From the NCBI GenBank assembly GCA_027214345.1, contig JAPWHR010000007.1, forward strand, positions 1 to 64,000: a stretch of DNA of 64,000 nt. Direction: 5' to 3'. A program made the position numbers and the translations under genes. The notes beneath the pieces are model-generated. The model saw only the letters and a program-made list of their open reading frames with translations, ran no database searches and had not been told where the DNA came from. Below are positions 39,558-48,942 of this stretch, one piece after another (positions within the stretch are counted from its first letter, which is position 1; every line of letters begins with the position of its first letter). Origin of the DNA: Comamonadaceae bacterium G21597-S1. GTDB lineage: Bacteria > Pseudomonadota > Gammaproteobacteria > Burkholderiales > Burkholderiaceae_C.

Positions 39558-40151
39558 ATGATGAAACGTCTCTTTTCCTGGCTGGCGCTGGTGTTCGCGG
39601 TCGCCATCGCCAGTGGTTGTGCGCACCCGATCACGATGAACCCCGATCTGTCCACGATTGCCGGAGATCCGTCCGCGGTGATCGGCAAGTCGGTGGGTTA
39701 TCACATTGCCGAATCCGCCAAGGCGCTGGAAGTCACGACTGGCGGTGGCGGCGGAGACAAGGTTCGATATTTCCCGTACCGCGACCTGGAGCCCGGCCTC
39801 TACAAGGCCTTGTCCGAATTATTCACCGCCGTCAGCCGGGTGCAGGACCCGAAAGACACGGCCGCCATGAACAGCAAGGGGATCCAGTTGCTGATCGTGC
39901 CCGAGATCAAGACCCTCTCGTCGTCGGAGAGCGTTTTCACCTGGCCGCCGACCCAGTTCACGGTCGATCTGACCTGCACGGTCAGTTCCCCGCAAGGACA
40001 AGCCGTGGACGTGATCCGGGTCAGCGGATACGGTCAGGCAACGTTCGACGAGTTCAAGTCCAACTTCTCGTTGGCCGCGGTCCGGGCGTCGAACGACGCG
40101 CTGGGCAAACTCGTCAAGGCCTTGACCGCCTCGTCCCGGCTGCGGAACTGA
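39558..40151 (+). CDS. Predicted lipoprotein, partner of the preceding gene
   Basis: A 197-residue lipoprotein (lipobox ASGC, Cys near residue 21) whose mature part begins with AHPITMNPDLSTIAGDPSAV. It has a Gly run (TTGGGGGDK, ~61-69) and a beta-rich C-terminal half ending in helices. The 11-nt gap to the previous lipoprotein gene and their similar size and organisation point to a shared envelope task. I do not recognise the family beyond conserved hypothetical lipoproteins. It converges on lolD. Confidence 0.62.
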   Translation: MMKRLFSWLALVFAVAIASGCAHPITMNPDLSTIAGDPSAVIGKSVGYHIAESAKALEVTTGGGGGDKVRYFPYRDLEPGLYKALSELFTAVSRVQDPKDTAAMNSKGIQLLIVPEIKTLSSSESVFTWPPTQFTVDLTCTVSSPQGQAVDVIRVSGYGQATFDEFKSNFSLAAVRASNDALGKLVKALTASSRLRN

Positions 40152-40221
40152 CCGGCCCGTTGCCCCGCGAATACCACCGTGAGCTCGCGCCGCCGTCCAG
40201 CGCACATCCCGTGCGCGGCGA

Positions 40222-40983
40222 TCAGGCCGCGCGCAAGGTTCCACGCTCCAGCCGACAATGGCGCCCGCAGCGCGCCGCCAGGCTGTCGTCGTGCGTCACG
40301 ACGACGAACGCGGTTCCCTGGTCCCGTGCCAGGTTCATCATCAGTTCGAACACACCGTCCGCCGTGCTGCGGTCCAGGTTGCCGGTCGGCTCGTCGGCCA
40401 ACACACAGGCCGGCTGCGTGACCAGGGCGCGAGCAATCGCCACGCGTTGACGCTCTCCGCCAGAGAGTTCGGATGGCCGGTGCTGCAGGCGGTCCTTCAG
40501 GCCGACACTGTCCAGGGTGGCGGTCGCAGCACGCGCCGCGTCCGCCGGCGCCATGCGGCGAATCCACAACGGCATCGCCACGTTGTCCAGCGCGCTGAAC
40601 TCGGGCAGCAGGTGGTGGAACTGGTAGACAAAACCCAGGTGCCGATTGCGCAAGCGGCCCTGTTCGGCCGCGCTGCAGGTCGCCAGATCGGTACCCTTCA
40701 ACTGCACGTCTCCGCTGGTGGGCGCGTCCAGTGCGCCCAGCAGGTGCAGCAAGGTGCTCTTGCCCGAACCCGAGGCGCCCACGATGGCCAGGGTCTCTCC
40801 GGCATGCACCTGCAGGTCGACACCGTTCAATACGGTCACGTCGAGCCGGCCTTCGCTGAAACGCTTGGTCAGGCCGCGGGACTGCAACACCACTTCATGG
40901 GAAAGCGCCGGGCCGTTCCCAGGTTCTCTCGCACCCTGCGGGGGGGCCTGGCGCAGCCAGGGCTGGGGGCTCTCATTACTCAT
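40222..40983 (-). CDS. lolD: Lipoprotein-releasing system ATPase LolD
   Basis: A 253-residue ATPase that powers release of outer-membrane lipoproteins from the inner membrane to LolA. It shows Walker [10 protein letters not shown] (69-77), the Lol-specific Q-loop [16 protein letters not shown], signature LSGGERQR and Walker [13 protein letters not shown]. About 28 extra residues (Pro/Gln-rich) precede the usual N-terminus; a start further in is possible. Its ATG overlaps the lolC stop by 8 nt, so the two are coupled. Confidence 0.93.
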   Translation of the reverse strand: MSNESPQPWLRQAPPQGAREPGNGPALSHEVVLQSRGLTKRFSEGRLDVTVLNGVDLQVHAGETLAIVGASGSGKSTLLHLLGALDAPTSGDVQLKGTDLATCSAAEQGRLRNRHLGFVYQFHHLLPEFSALDNVAMPLWIRRMAPADAARAATATLDSVGLKDRLQHRPSELSGGERQRVAIARALVTQPACVLADEPTGNLDRSTADGVFELMMNLARDQGTAFVVVTHDDSLAARCGRHCRLERGTLRAA

Positions 40984-42232
40984 ATCGCAAGGCCTCGGCC
41001 GGGTTGACGCGGCTGGCGCGCCAGCTCGGATAAATCGTGGCCAGGAAGGCCAGCACCAGCGAGATCAGCGCGATGGGCACGATATCGCCTTGCTGCGGGT
41101 CGCTGGGCATGCGGCTGATCAGATAGATGTCCTTGGGCAGGAAGGTCGCGCCCAGCAACTGCTCGAGCGCCGGCACGATGACGTCGATGTTGAACGCCAC
41201 GCCCAGCCCCAGTGCCAGTCCGGCCAGCGTGCCGATGACGCCGACCATCGCGCCCTGCACGACGAAGATGCCCATGATGGAACGCGGGCTCGCGCCCAGC
41301 GTACGCAGAATGGCGATGTCGGCGCGTTTGTCGGTCACGGTCATCACCAGCGTGCTCACGAGATTGAACGCCGCCACCGCGACGATCAGCGTCAGGATGA
41401 TGGACATCATGCGTTTTTCGACCTGCACCGCCGCAAACCAGGTGCGGTTCTGCCGTGTCCAGTCGCGTATCACCAGGTTTCCGCTCATCGTGCCCGCCAG
41501 CTCGGCGGCCACCTCGCGGGCCTGGTGCAGGTCGCGCAACTTGAGGCGCACGCCGGTCGGCCCCTCCAGGCGGTAGATCCGCGCCGCATCGTCCATGTGC
41601 ATCAGCGCCAGCGCCGAGTCATATTCAAAATGGCCGGAATCGAAAGTGCCCACTACCGTCATCTGCTTGAGCCGCGGCACCACGCCGGCCGGCGTGATCT
41701 GGCCGCTGGGCGTGATCAGCGTGACGCTGTCGCCTTCGCGCACGCCGAGCGCGCGCGCCAGTTCGCCGCCAAGCAGGATGCCGAAGGAGCCCGGCACCAG
41801 CCGCGCCAGCCCGCTGCGGCCCATGGAACGGCCCAGATCGGTGACGTCGAGTTCGCGTTGCGGGTCGATGCCGCGCACCAGCGTGGCCTTCATGTCTTCG
41901 CCGCGTGCCAGCAGGCCCTGCGCGAACACGAAAGGCGCGGCGCCGATCACCTGCGTGTTGGCCTTGGCCTCGCGCAACGTGCGCTCCAGGTCGGGCAGGG
42001 CCGCGCCGTCGGCGGCGTAGATCTCGACATGCGAGACCACTCCCAGCATGCGGTCGCGCACTTCCTTCTGGAAGCCGTTCATCACGCTGAGCACGATGAT
42101 CAGCGCCGCCACGCCCAGCGCGATGCCCAGCATCGAGACACCGGAGATGAAGGAGATGAAGCCGTTGCGCCGTGTCGCGCGGCCGGCGCGGGTGTAGCGC
42201 CAGCCCAGGATCAGTTCGTAAGGCACTTGCAT
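40976..42232 (-). CDS. lolC: Lipoprotein-releasing system permease LolC/LolE
   Basis: A 418-residue inner-membrane protein with one N-terminal helix, a large periplasmic domain (~45-265) and three C-terminal helices, the standard LolC/E topology. [26 protein letters not shown] is the family N-terminus, and NPAEALRYE is its usual C-terminal motif. There is a single permease gene, as in species that use a LolF-type homodimer in place of LolC plus LolE. It is divergent from the rpfE-like gene. Confidence 0.92.
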   Translation of the reverse strand: MQVPYELILGWRYTRAGRATRRNGFISFISGVSMLGIALGVAALIIVLSVMNGFQKEVRDRMLGVVSHVEIYAADGAALPDLERTLREAKANTQVIGAAPFVFAQGLLARGEDMKATLVRGIDPQRELDVTDLGRSMGRSGLARLVPGSFGILLGGELARALGVREGDSVTLITPSGQITPAGVVPRLKQMTVVGTFDSGHFEYDSALALMHMDDAARIYRLEGPTGVRLKLRDLHQAREVAAELAGTMSGNLVIRDWTRQNRTWFAAVQVEKRMMSIILTLIVAVAAFNLVSTLVMTVTDKRADIAILRTLGASPRSIMGIFVVQGAMVGVIGTLAGLALGLGVAFNIDVIVPALEQLLGATFLPKDIYLISRMPSDPQQGDIVPIALISLVLAFLATIYPSWRASRVNPAEALRYE

Positions 42233-42341
42233 CAGCGGCGGCGGCACGACAGGGGCATGTTCGGATCGGGTGGGAAATGCGAGACAGCGGCGATTGTGGC
42301 ATCCCGCCCCCGACCCGCGCCGGGCCGGGCCTTCTTGCGCG

Positions 42342-42347
42342 GACAAT
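42342..42347 (+). promoter_or_regulatory. -10 box for the rpfE-like/recJ unit
   Basis: GACAAT lies 6 nt before the ATG at 42354, so transcription would begin at or next to the start codon (leaderless mRNA). No good -35 is seen. The same spacing occurs before the genes at 48053 and 49613. Confidence 0.35.
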
Positions 42348-42353
42348 AAGCCC

Positions 42354-43298
42354 ATGCAGTTGCTGATTCCGTTTGCATTCCTGACCGACGACCCGCACTG
42401 CGCGCAGGCCGCGGCCGGGCTGCAGCTGCCGGTGCTCGAGCAGCTGTTGCGCCACCTGGGCCTGACGCGCACCGATACCTTCTCGCCGCATACGCTGTCG
42501 CCCCCCCACGAACAGGTGCGGGCCCAGGCCCTCGGCCTGCCGGTGCGCGACGGCAACATCCCCTGGGCCGCGTTCGAGCTGGCGCGCGGCGGCTGCGACC
42601 CCGGCACGGCTGGCTGGGCCTGGGTCACGCCGGCCCATTGGCAGATCGGCTCGGACCGCATCCTGATGACGGACCCGGCCGCGCTGCAACTGACCGAGGA
42701 CGAATCGCGCGCCTTGCTGCTGGCCATGGAGCCCTGGTTCGCGCAGGACACGATCACGCTGCAATTCGACCGCGCCGATCGCTGGCTGGCGCGGGGCGAG
42801 GTCTTCGCCGAACTGGCCAGCGCCTCGCTGGACCGTGTCATCGACACCGACCTGGCCCCCTGGCTGCCGGCCACCGCCGCATTGCGCCGGCTGCAGAACG
42901 AGATGCAGATGCTGCTCTACACCCACCCGATCAACGATGCGCGCAGCGCGCGGGGCCTGCCGACCGTCAACTCGTTCTGGATCAGCGGCAGCGGCGCCTT
43001 GCCCGCCGCCTTCACCGGCGCCATGCCCGAGGCTTCGCAACCGGAAATCGCACAGGTACTGCGCAGGCCCGCGCTGCACGGCGACTGGGCCGGCTGGACC
43101 CAGGCCTGGCAGCAGATCGACCAGGGTGCCTGCCGGGAGCTCGCGGCGGCGCTCGAACGCGGCACTGCGCCCGTGGAACTGGTCCTGTGCTCGGAGCGCG
43201 ACGCGCTGCATTTCACACCCGCGGCCGGCGGCTGGAGCGAGCGCCTGCGACGCCGTTTCCGTCGCACCACCCTGAAGGATTTCATCGGCACATCATGA
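42354..43298 (+). CDS. RpfE-like / phosphoglycerate-mutase-like regulatory protein
   Basis: A 314-residue soluble protein of the family called RpfE in Xanthomonas and often annotated as a phosphoglycerate-mutase-like protein. It has conserved parts (MQLLIPFAF at the N-terminus; NEMQMLLYTHPINDARSARGLPTVNSFWISGSG at ~180-215) but no clear catalytic motif. It overlaps recJ by 4 nt (ATGA), the same neighbourhood as rpfE in Xanthomonas. The role is unknown; regulation or metabolite sensing is possible. No ribosome site precedes the ATG, in keeping with a leaderless start. Confidence 0.75.
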   Translation: MQLLIPFAFLTDDPHCAQAAAGLQLPVLEQLLRHLGLTRTDTFSPHTLSPPHEQVRAQALGLPVRDGNIPWAAFELARGGCDPGTAGWAWVTPAHWQIGSDRILMTDPAALQLTEDESRALLLAMEPWFAQDTITLQFDRADRWLARGEVFAELASASLDRVIDTDLAPWLPATAALRRLQNEMQMLLYTHPINDARSARGLPTVNSFWISGSGALPAAFTGAMPEASQPEIAQVLRRPALHGDWAGWTQAWQQIDQGACRELAAALERGTAPVELVLCSERDALHFTPAAGGWSERLRRRFRRTTLKDFIGTS

Positions 43299-45013
43299 AG
43301 ATCACCACCCGCGACATTCCCCCCCGCGCCGCCTGGACCCTGGAGCAGGCCGGCGTGCATCCGCTGCTGGCCCGGCTGTATGCCGCGCGTGGCGTCAACG
43401 CCATGGACGAACTCGACGAAGGCCTGAACCGCCTGCTGCCGCCGGCCAGCCTGCGTGGCGGCGCCGAGGCGGCCACGCTGCTGGCCGACGCCATCGCCCA
43501 GGACAAGCGTTTGTGCATCGTCGCCGACTACGACTGCGACGGCGCGACCGCGTGCGCCGTGGGCATACGCGGGCTGCGCCTGCTCGGAGCCCGCCACGTC
43601 GCCTACATCGTGCCCGACCGGGTGCGCGATGGCTACGGCCTGACGGCGCCGATCGCCCAGCGCGTCAAGGACAGCGGCGCCGACGTGCTGATCACGGTCG
43701 ACAACGGCATCGCCAGCATCGATGGCGTGGCCCATGCCCGTGCGCTCGGCTTGCAGGTGCTGGTTACCGATCACCACCTGCCCGCCAGCGAACTGCCGCA
43801 GGCCGACGTCATCGTGAATCCCAACCAGCCTGGCTGCAGTTTCGAGAGCAAGTCCATCGCCGGTGTCGGCGTGATGTTCTACGTGTTGCTGGCGCTGCGC
43901 TCGGAGCTGCGCAGCCGCGGCGTGTTCACGGCCCAGAACCAGCCCAAGCTCGACACCCTGCTGCCGCTGGTGGCCATGGGCACGGTGGCCGACGTGGTGC
44001 GGCTCGACGCCAACAACCGCCGCCTGGTCGCCCAGGGACTGCGGCGGGTGCGTGCCGGCGCCTTGCCCGCCGGCATGGCCGGGTTGTTCAGCGCTGCCGG
44101 CCGTTCGGCGCCGATCGCCACCACATTCGATTTCGGCTTCGCGCTGGGGCCGCGCATCAATGCGGCCGGGCGCCTGAGCGACATGACGCTGGGCATTGAA
44201 TGCCTGCTGACCGACGACCCGCAGAAGGCGGCCGAACTGGCCCGCCAGCTCGACGCGATCAACCGCGAGCGGCGCGAGATCGAAGGCGACATGCGGGCAC
44301 AGGCGATGGAGATCGCCGAGTCGCTGTTCGAGGACGGCGAGGAGCCGCCGCCGGCGATCTGCGTGTTCGACCCCGACTTCCACGAAGGTGTGGTCGGCAT
44401 CGTCGCCTCGCGCATCAAGGACAAGCTGCACCGGCCGACCTTCGTGTTCGCCGCCAGCCAGGCGCCGGGCAAGGAACACGAACTCAAGGGTTCGGGTCGC
44501 TCGATCCCGGGGTTCCACCTGCGCGATGCACTCGACCTGGTGGCCAAGCGCCATCCGGGTGTGTTGCTGCGATTCGGCGGCCACGCCATGGCCGCGGGCT
44601 GCACTGTCGCCGAGGAGCACCTGGACACGTTCGAACAGGCGCTGGCCGACGTGGCGATGGAATGGCTGGACGCGGCCACGCTGCAGCGCCGGCTCGAGAC
44701 CGATGGCCCGCTGGCACCCGAATACCGGCGCGTGGACCTGGTTGACACCTTGCACAAGGAGGTCTGGGGCCAGGGTTTCGCACCGCCGGTGTTCAGCGAG
44801 GAACTCGACGTGGTCTCGCAGCGCCTGGTGGGCGAGAAACACCTGGCGCTCAAGCTGCTGCACCAGGGCACGCCGATCGACGGCATCTGGTTCAACCATA
44901 CCGACAACCTGCCGCCGCGCGCGCGTATCGCGTTCCGGCTCGATGCCGACGAATGGAACGGCACGCGCAAACTCAAGTTCCTGATCGAGGGCGTCGAGAC
45001 GCCGGCACGCTGA
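43295..45013 (+). CDS. recJ: Single-stranded-DNA-specific exonuclease RecJ
   Basis: A 572-residue 5'-3' ssDNA exonuclease for recombination and mismatch repair. The DHH-family metal motifs are in place: VADYDCDGATAC (~77-88), the aspartate in LITVDNGI (~130), TDHHLP (~157-162), and the DHHA1 part ending in FGGHAMAAG (~427-435). An OB-fold region follows. Length matches E. coli RecJ (577). The ATG overlaps the stop of the rpfE-like gene, so expression is coupled. Confidence 0.95.
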   Translation: MKITTRDIPPRAAWTLEQAGVHPLLARLYAARGVNAMDELDEGLNRLLPPASLRGGAEAATLLADAIAQDKRLCIVADYDCDGATACAVGIRGLRLLGARHVAYIVPDRVRDGYGLTAPIAQRVKDSGADVLITVDNGIASIDGVAHARALGLQVLVTDHHLPASELPQADVIVNPNQPGCSFESKSIAGVGVMFYVLLALRSELRSRGVFTAQNQPKLDTLLPLVAMGTVADVVRLDANNRRLVAQGLRRVRAGALPAGMAGLFSAAGRSAPIATTFDFGFALGPRINAAGRLSDMTLGIECLLTDDPQKAAELARQLDAINRERREIEGDMRAQAMEIAESLFEDGEEPPPAICVFDPDFHEGVVGIVASRIKDKLHRPTFVFAASQAPGKEHELKGSGRSIPGFHLRDALDLVAKRHPGVLLRFGGHAMAAGCTVAEEHLDTFEQALADVAMEWLDAATLQRRLETDGPLAPEYRRVDLVDTLHKEVWGQGFAPPVFSEELDVVSQRLVGEKHLALKLLHQGTPIDGIWFNHTDNLPPRARIAFRLDADEWNGTRKLKFLIEGVETPAR

Positions 45014-45063
45014 GCACGACAATCGCACCTCACCGATTCATCCACCCACGACACGACTCCACC

Positions 45064-45834
45064 ATGACCGCTCCCGCAACCTTCGACCTCACGGGCCGCC
45101 TGGCCCTGATCACCGGATCCAGCGCTGGCATCGGCTTTGCGCTGGCGCGCGGCCTGGCCCAGGCCGGCGCCGCCATCGTCATCAACGCACGCAATGCCGA
45201 CAAGCTGGCGCAGGCCGCCAGGACCCTGCGCGACGAAGGCGCAACCGTGCACGCGCTGGCATTCGACGTGACCGATGCCGCCGCAGTGGCCCAGGCCGTG
45301 GCCGCGATCGAGACCGACATCGGGCCGATCGACATCCTGGTCAACAACGCGGGCATGCAGCGCCGTGCGCCGCTGGAAGACTTCACGCAGGAACACTGGC
45401 ACGAGCTGATGCGCACCAATGTCGACAGCGTGTTCATGGTCGGCCAGGCCGTGGCACGCCACATGATTGCGCGCAAGAAGGGCAAGATCATCAACATCTG
45501 CTCGGTGCAAAGCGAGCTTGGCCGCCCGAACATCGCGCCCTATACCGCCAGCAAGGGCGCGGTCAAGATGCTGACCAAGGGCATGGCGATCGACTGGGGC
45601 CAGCACGGCATCCAGGTCAACGGCCTGGGCCCGGGTTATTTCAAGACCGAACTCAACGATGCGCTGGTCAAGAACCCGGAGTTCAGCAGTTGGCTGATCG
45701 GGCGCACGCCCTCGCGGCGCTGGGGTGACGTGGAAGACCTGGTCGGGCCGGCGGTGTTCCTGGCCAGCGACGCCTCGACGTTCGTCAACGGCCATATCCT
45801 GTATGTCGACGGCGGCGTGACCGCCACCTTGTGA
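45064..45834 (+). CDS. idnO: Gluconate 5-dehydrogenase / 5-keto-D-gluconate reductase, SDR family
   Basis: A 256-residue short-chain dehydrogenase that interconverts 5-keto-D-gluconate and D-gluconate. It shows the cofactor loop TGSSAGIG (~17-24), NNAGMQ (~95), and the catalytic Ser and YxxxK in CSVQSELGRPNIAPYTASK (~147-165). The C-terminal GHILYVDGGVTATL is typical. It lies directly before an L-idonate dehydrogenase gene, the same pair as idnO-idnD in the E. coli L-idonate pathway. No transporter or kinase of that pathway is adjacent. Confidence 0.85.
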   Translation: MTAPATFDLTGRLALITGSSAGIGFALARGLAQAGAAIVINARNADKLAQAARTLRDEGATVHALAFDVTDAAAVAQAVAAIETDIGPIDILVNNAGMQRRAPLEDFTQEHWHELMRTNVDSVFMVGQAVARHMIARKKGKIINICSVQSELGRPNIAPYTASKGAVKMLTKGMAIDWGQHGIQVNGLGPGYFKTELNDALVKNPEFSSWLIGRTPSRRWGDVEDLVGPAVFLASDASTFVNGHILYVDGGVTATL

Positions 45835-45835
45835 C

Positions 45836-45853
45836 GCCGGCGCGCGCGCCGGC
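45836..45853. repeat. 18-bp perfect palindrome between idnO and idnD
   Basis: GCCGGCGCGCGCGCCGGC lies 1 nt after the idnO stop codon. It could form an mRNA hairpin that trims or attenuates the transcript between the two genes, or act as an operator. The 40-nt remainder before idnD has GGGGAA near the start. Confidence 0.5.
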
Positions 45854-45893
45854 ACCTCCCTTCACCCAACGCACACCCAGGGGAAACCTGTTC

Positions 45894-46928
45894 ATGGAAG
45901 CACTTGTCATCCACGCCGCGAAAGACCTGCGGGTCGAAGCCATCGTCACCGAGCCGGTCGCGCCCGGCCAGATCCGGGTGCGCGTGCGCAAGGGCGGCAT
46001 CTGCGGATCGGACCTGCACTATTACAACCACGGCGGCTTCGGCACGATCCGGGTCAAGGAACCCATGGTGCTGGGGCACGAGATCGCAGGCAGGGTCGAA
46101 CAGGTCGCCGATGGCGTGACCGGCATCGCCGTCGGCGACCGGGTTGCGGTCAGCCCCAGCCGTCCGTGCGGCCGCTGCACCTATTGCCAGCAAGGCCTGC
46201 AGAACCACTGCCTGGACATGCGTTATTACGGCAGCGCGATGCGCACGCCCCATGTGCAAGGGGCGTTCCGCCAGGAGATCGTCTGCGACGCCAGCCAGGC
46301 CCACAAGCTGGCCGACGGCATCAGCGACGGCGAAGGGGCGATGGCCGAGCCGCTGTCGGTGGCGCTGCACGCGGTGCGACGCGCCGGATCCCTGCTGGGC
46401 AAACGCGTGCTGGTCACCGGCTGCGGGCCGATCGGCGCACTGCTCATCGTGGCCGCGCGCCGCGCCGGCGCGGCGCATATCGTGGCCACCGACGTCAGCG
46501 ACTTCACCCTGCGCAGCGCCGCCCGGGTGGGCGCCGACGAGGCGATCAACGTCGCCGAGCAGCCCGAGGGCCTGGCCCCGTATTGCGCCGACAAGGGCAG
46601 CTTCGACGTCCTGTTCGAGGCCAGCGGCAACGAGCGCGCGCTGCGCGGCGCGCTCGATGCGCTGCGCCCGCGGGGCGTGATCCTGCAGGTCGGACTGGGC
46701 GGCGACATGACGCTGCCGCTCAACACCATCGTGGCCAAGGAATTCGACCTGCGCGGCGCGTTTCGATTCCACGAGGAATTCGCAATCGCGGTCGAATTGC
46801 TGAACAAGGGCCTGGTCGACGTGAAGCCGCTGATCTCGGCCACCGTGCCGTTTCGCGACTCCGGACGGGCCTTTGCACTGGCCGCCGACCGGTCGCAGGC
46901 AATGAAGGTGCTGCTGGATTTCGAATGA
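45894..46928 (+). CDS. idnD: L-idonate 5-dehydrogenase, zinc-dependent MDR family
   Basis: A 344-residue medium-chain dehydrogenase that oxidises L-idonate to 5-ketogluconate. Catalytic zinc ligands are the Cys in GGICGSDLHYY (~37) and the His-Glu of VLGHEIAG (~62). The structural zinc lobe is CGRCTYCQQGLQNHC (~95-109), and the Rossmann loop is TGCGPIGALL (~176-185). It follows idnO and completes the idonate-gluconate interconversion. Confidence 0.85.
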   Translation: MEALVIHAAKDLRVEAIVTEPVAPGQIRVRVRKGGICGSDLHYYNHGGFGTIRVKEPMVLGHEIAGRVEQVADGVTGIAVGDRVAVSPSRPCGRCTYCQQGLQNHCLDMRYYGSAMRTPHVQGAFRQEIVCDASQAHKLADGISDGEGAMAEPLSVALHAVRRAGSLLGKRVLVTGCGPIGALLIVAARRAGAAHIVATDVSDFTLRSAARVGADEAINVAEQPEGLAPYCADKGSFDVLFEASGNERALRGALDALRPRGVILQVGLGGDMTLPLNTIVAKEFDLRGAFRFHEEFAIAVELLNKGLVDVKPLISATVPFRDSGRAFALAADRSQAMKVLLDFE

Positions 46929-46978
46929 ATCGCCAAATGCGCCACAGGGGCGCGGCCCGGCGCCCAGGGCGCGGCGCA

Positions 46979-46984
46979 TAAAAT
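46979..46984 (+). promoter_or_regulatory. -10 box for the DHH phosphoesterase gene
   Basis: TAAAAT, which would start transcription near 46991 and give a leader of about 30 nt before ATG 47021. Confidence 0.35.
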
Positions 46985-47020
46985 CGGGGCTTCGCAACCG
47001 TAGCCGTGGAGCCCCCTGTC

Positions 47021-47956
47021 ATGTCCGACCAGAAATACCGCCTTGTCACGCGCAGCGATTTCGATGGGCTCGTCTGTGCAATCCTGCTCAACGAGATCGG
47101 CTTGATCGACGACATCAAGTTCGTGCACCCCAAGGACATGCAGGACGGCAAGGTCGCGATCACCGGCCGCGACATCACGACCAACCTGCCCTACGTGCCG
47201 GGCGCACACCTGGTGTTCGACCACCATGCGTCCGAGACGGTGCGCAACACCGGCGAGCGGCCCAAGAACTACATCATCTACCCCGGAGCGCCGTCGGCCG
47301 CGCGGGTGGTCTACGAGTGTTACGGCGGCAAGTCGCGTTTTCCGGATTCGTTCGACGACATGATGATCGCGGTGGACAAGAGTGATGCCGCCGAATTCTC
47401 CATCGAGGAGATCCTCGAACCCAAGGGCTGGGTGCTGCTGAACTACCTGATGGATTCGCGCACCGGCCTGGGCCGTTTCCGCGAGTTCCGCATCAGCAAC
47501 TACCAATTGATGCTCGACCTGATCAACTACGTGCGCAACCACTCCATCGACGAAGTGCTGGCGCTGCCGGACATGGTCGAACGGGTCACGCTGTATTTCG
47601 AACACGCCGACAAGGCCAAGGAGCAGCTCCAGCGCTGCACCACGGTGCATGGCAACCTGGCTGTGCTCGACCTGCGTGACGAGCAGACCATCTATGCGGT
47701 CAACCGCTTCATGATCTACGCGTTGTTCCCGCAGACCAACATCTCGATCCACGTGATGTGGGGCGTACAGAAGCAGAACACCGTGTTCGCCACCGGCAAG
47801 TCCATCACCAACCGCAGCTCCAAGACCAACATCGGCGAACTGATGCTCAGCTACGGCGGCGGTGGCCACGAGAACGCCGGCACCTGCCAGATCGCCAACG
47901 ACAAGGCCGACGCGGTACTGCAGGAACTGATCCAGAAGATCTACGCCGACGGCTGA
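47021..47956 (+). CDS. DHH-family phosphoesterase (exopolyphosphatase-like)
   Basis: A 311-residue hydrolase with the DHH/DHHA1 architecture: RSDFDGLVCAILLNEI (~9-24), VFDHHAS (~65-71) and the C-terminal GGGGHENAGTC (~284-294). These enzymes cleave oligoribonucleotides, pAp, cyclic dinucleotides or polyphosphate. Here the substrate is open; exopolyphosphatase is the usual default annotation. ATG 47021 was chosen over an in-frame GTG at 47006 because MSDQKYRLVTRSDFDG is the expected N-terminus. Confidence 0.78.
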   Translation: MSDQKYRLVTRSDFDGLVCAILLNEIGLIDDIKFVHPKDMQDGKVAITGRDITTNLPYVPGAHLVFDHHASETVRNTGERPKNYIIYPGAPSAARVVYECYGGKSRFPDSFDDMMIAVDKSDAAEFSIEEILEPKGWVLLNYLMDSRTGLGRFREFRISNYQLMLDLINYVRNHSIDEVLALPDMVERVTLYFEHADKAKEQLQRCTTVHGNLAVLDLRDEQTIYAVNRFMIYALFPQTNISIHVMWGVQKQNTVFATGKSITNRSSKTNIGELMLSYGGGGHENAGTCQIANDKADAVLQELIQKIYADG

Positions 47957-48040
47957 GCCGCCTGCACGCGGAGCGCCGGCAAGCCCGGTGTGCCGGGCAG
48001 GCCATCCGGGCCGCGGGCCGCACCGGCCGATCCCAGGACC

Positions 48041-48046
48041 TAAAAT
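48041..48046 (+). promoter_or_regulatory. -10 box of a probable leaderless PHP gene
   Basis: TAAAAT sits 6 nt before the GTG start at 48053, so the mRNA would begin at the start codon. No ribosome site is present. Confidence 0.4.
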
Positions 48047-48052
48047 GCCTGG

Positions 48053-48907
48053 GTGAAAACGATTCTCAACGCCGATCTGCATTGCCACTCCGTGGTTTCC
48101 GACGGCACGCTGACCCCCGAAGCCCTGGCAGAGCGCGCGAAGAACAACGGCGTAGAGTTGTGGTCCCTGACCGACCACGACGAAATCGGCGGCCAGGCAC
48201 GGGCCCGCGCCGCCGCCCGCGCCCAGGGCATGCACTACCTGACCGGGACCGAGATCTCCGTCACCTTCATCGGCAAGACGGTGCACATCGTCGGCCTGGG
48301 GTTCGACGCCGACGACCCGGACATCCGCGACGGCCTGGCCCGCACCCGTGGCGGGCGTGGACAACGGGCGCACGACATGGCCGACGGCCTGGCCCGGGTC
48401 GGTATCCCCGGCGCCTACGAAGGCGCGCTCAAGTATGCCGGCAACCACGACCTGATTTCGCGCACGCATTTCGCCCGTTTCCTGGTCGAGTCCGGCGTCT
48501 GCAAGGAGACCAACGAGGTCTTTCGCAAGTACCTGACCGAAGGCAAGCCGGGCTACGTCGAGCACCGCTGGGCCACGCTGAAGGACGCGGTGGGCTGGAT
48601 CACGCAGGCCGGCGGTGTCGCCGTGATCGCGCATCCCGCGCGCTACAAATTCACGGCCAACGAGGAATACGCGCTCTTCACCGAGTTCAAGAACCATGGC
48701 GGCCAGGCGGTCGAGGTCGTCACGGGAAGCCACACCAGCGCCGAATACGTGACCTATGCCGAGACCGCGCGCGAATTCGGACTGGCGGCCTCGCGCGGCA
48801 GCGATTTCCACAGCCCGGACGAATCCCATACCGACCTGGGCACCTTGCCGCTGCTGCCGGGTGGCCTGACGCCGGTCTGGGAACTGCTGGAGTCCCGCAT
48901 CCAGTGA
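48053..48907 (+). CDS. PHP-domain phosphoesterase (RNase AM / 3',5'-nucleoside bisphosphate phosphatase type)
   Basis: A 284-residue PHP-fold metal-dependent phosphatase/5'-3' exonuclease. It shows metal ligands in ADLHCHSVVSDG (~7-18), SLTDHDEIGG (~40-49), GTEISVTFIG, AVIAHPARYKF (~191-201) and the closing GSDFHSPDE (~247-255). The family hydrolyses 3',5'-bisphosphonucleotides and trims 5' ends of RNA. It is translated from GTG. The next gene is a YciO/Sua5 homologue 36 nt downstream, a neighbour pair seen in many proteobacteria. Confidence 0.82.
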   Translation: MKTILNADLHCHSVVSDGTLTPEALAERAKNNGVELWSLTDHDEIGGQARARAAARAQGMHYLTGTEISVTFIGKTVHIVGLGFDADDPDIRDGLARTRGGRGQRAHDMADGLARVGIPGAYEGALKYAGNHDLISRTHFARFLVESGVCKETNEVFRKYLTEGKPGYVEHRWATLKDAVGWITQAGGVAVIAHPARYKFTANEEYALFTEFKNHGGQAVEVVTGSHTSAEYVTYAETAREFGLAASRGSDFHSPDESHTDLGTLPLLPGGLTPVWELLESRIQ

Positions 48908-48942
48908 CCCGCCCCGCCCCCCATCTGCGCCGGAGTTGAACC

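Noticed and set aside
40200-40216. Hairpin GCGCAC-ATCCC-GTGCGC between the last lipoprotein and lolD
   Set aside because: Six-bp stem without a T-run; too weak to call as a terminator between the convergent units.
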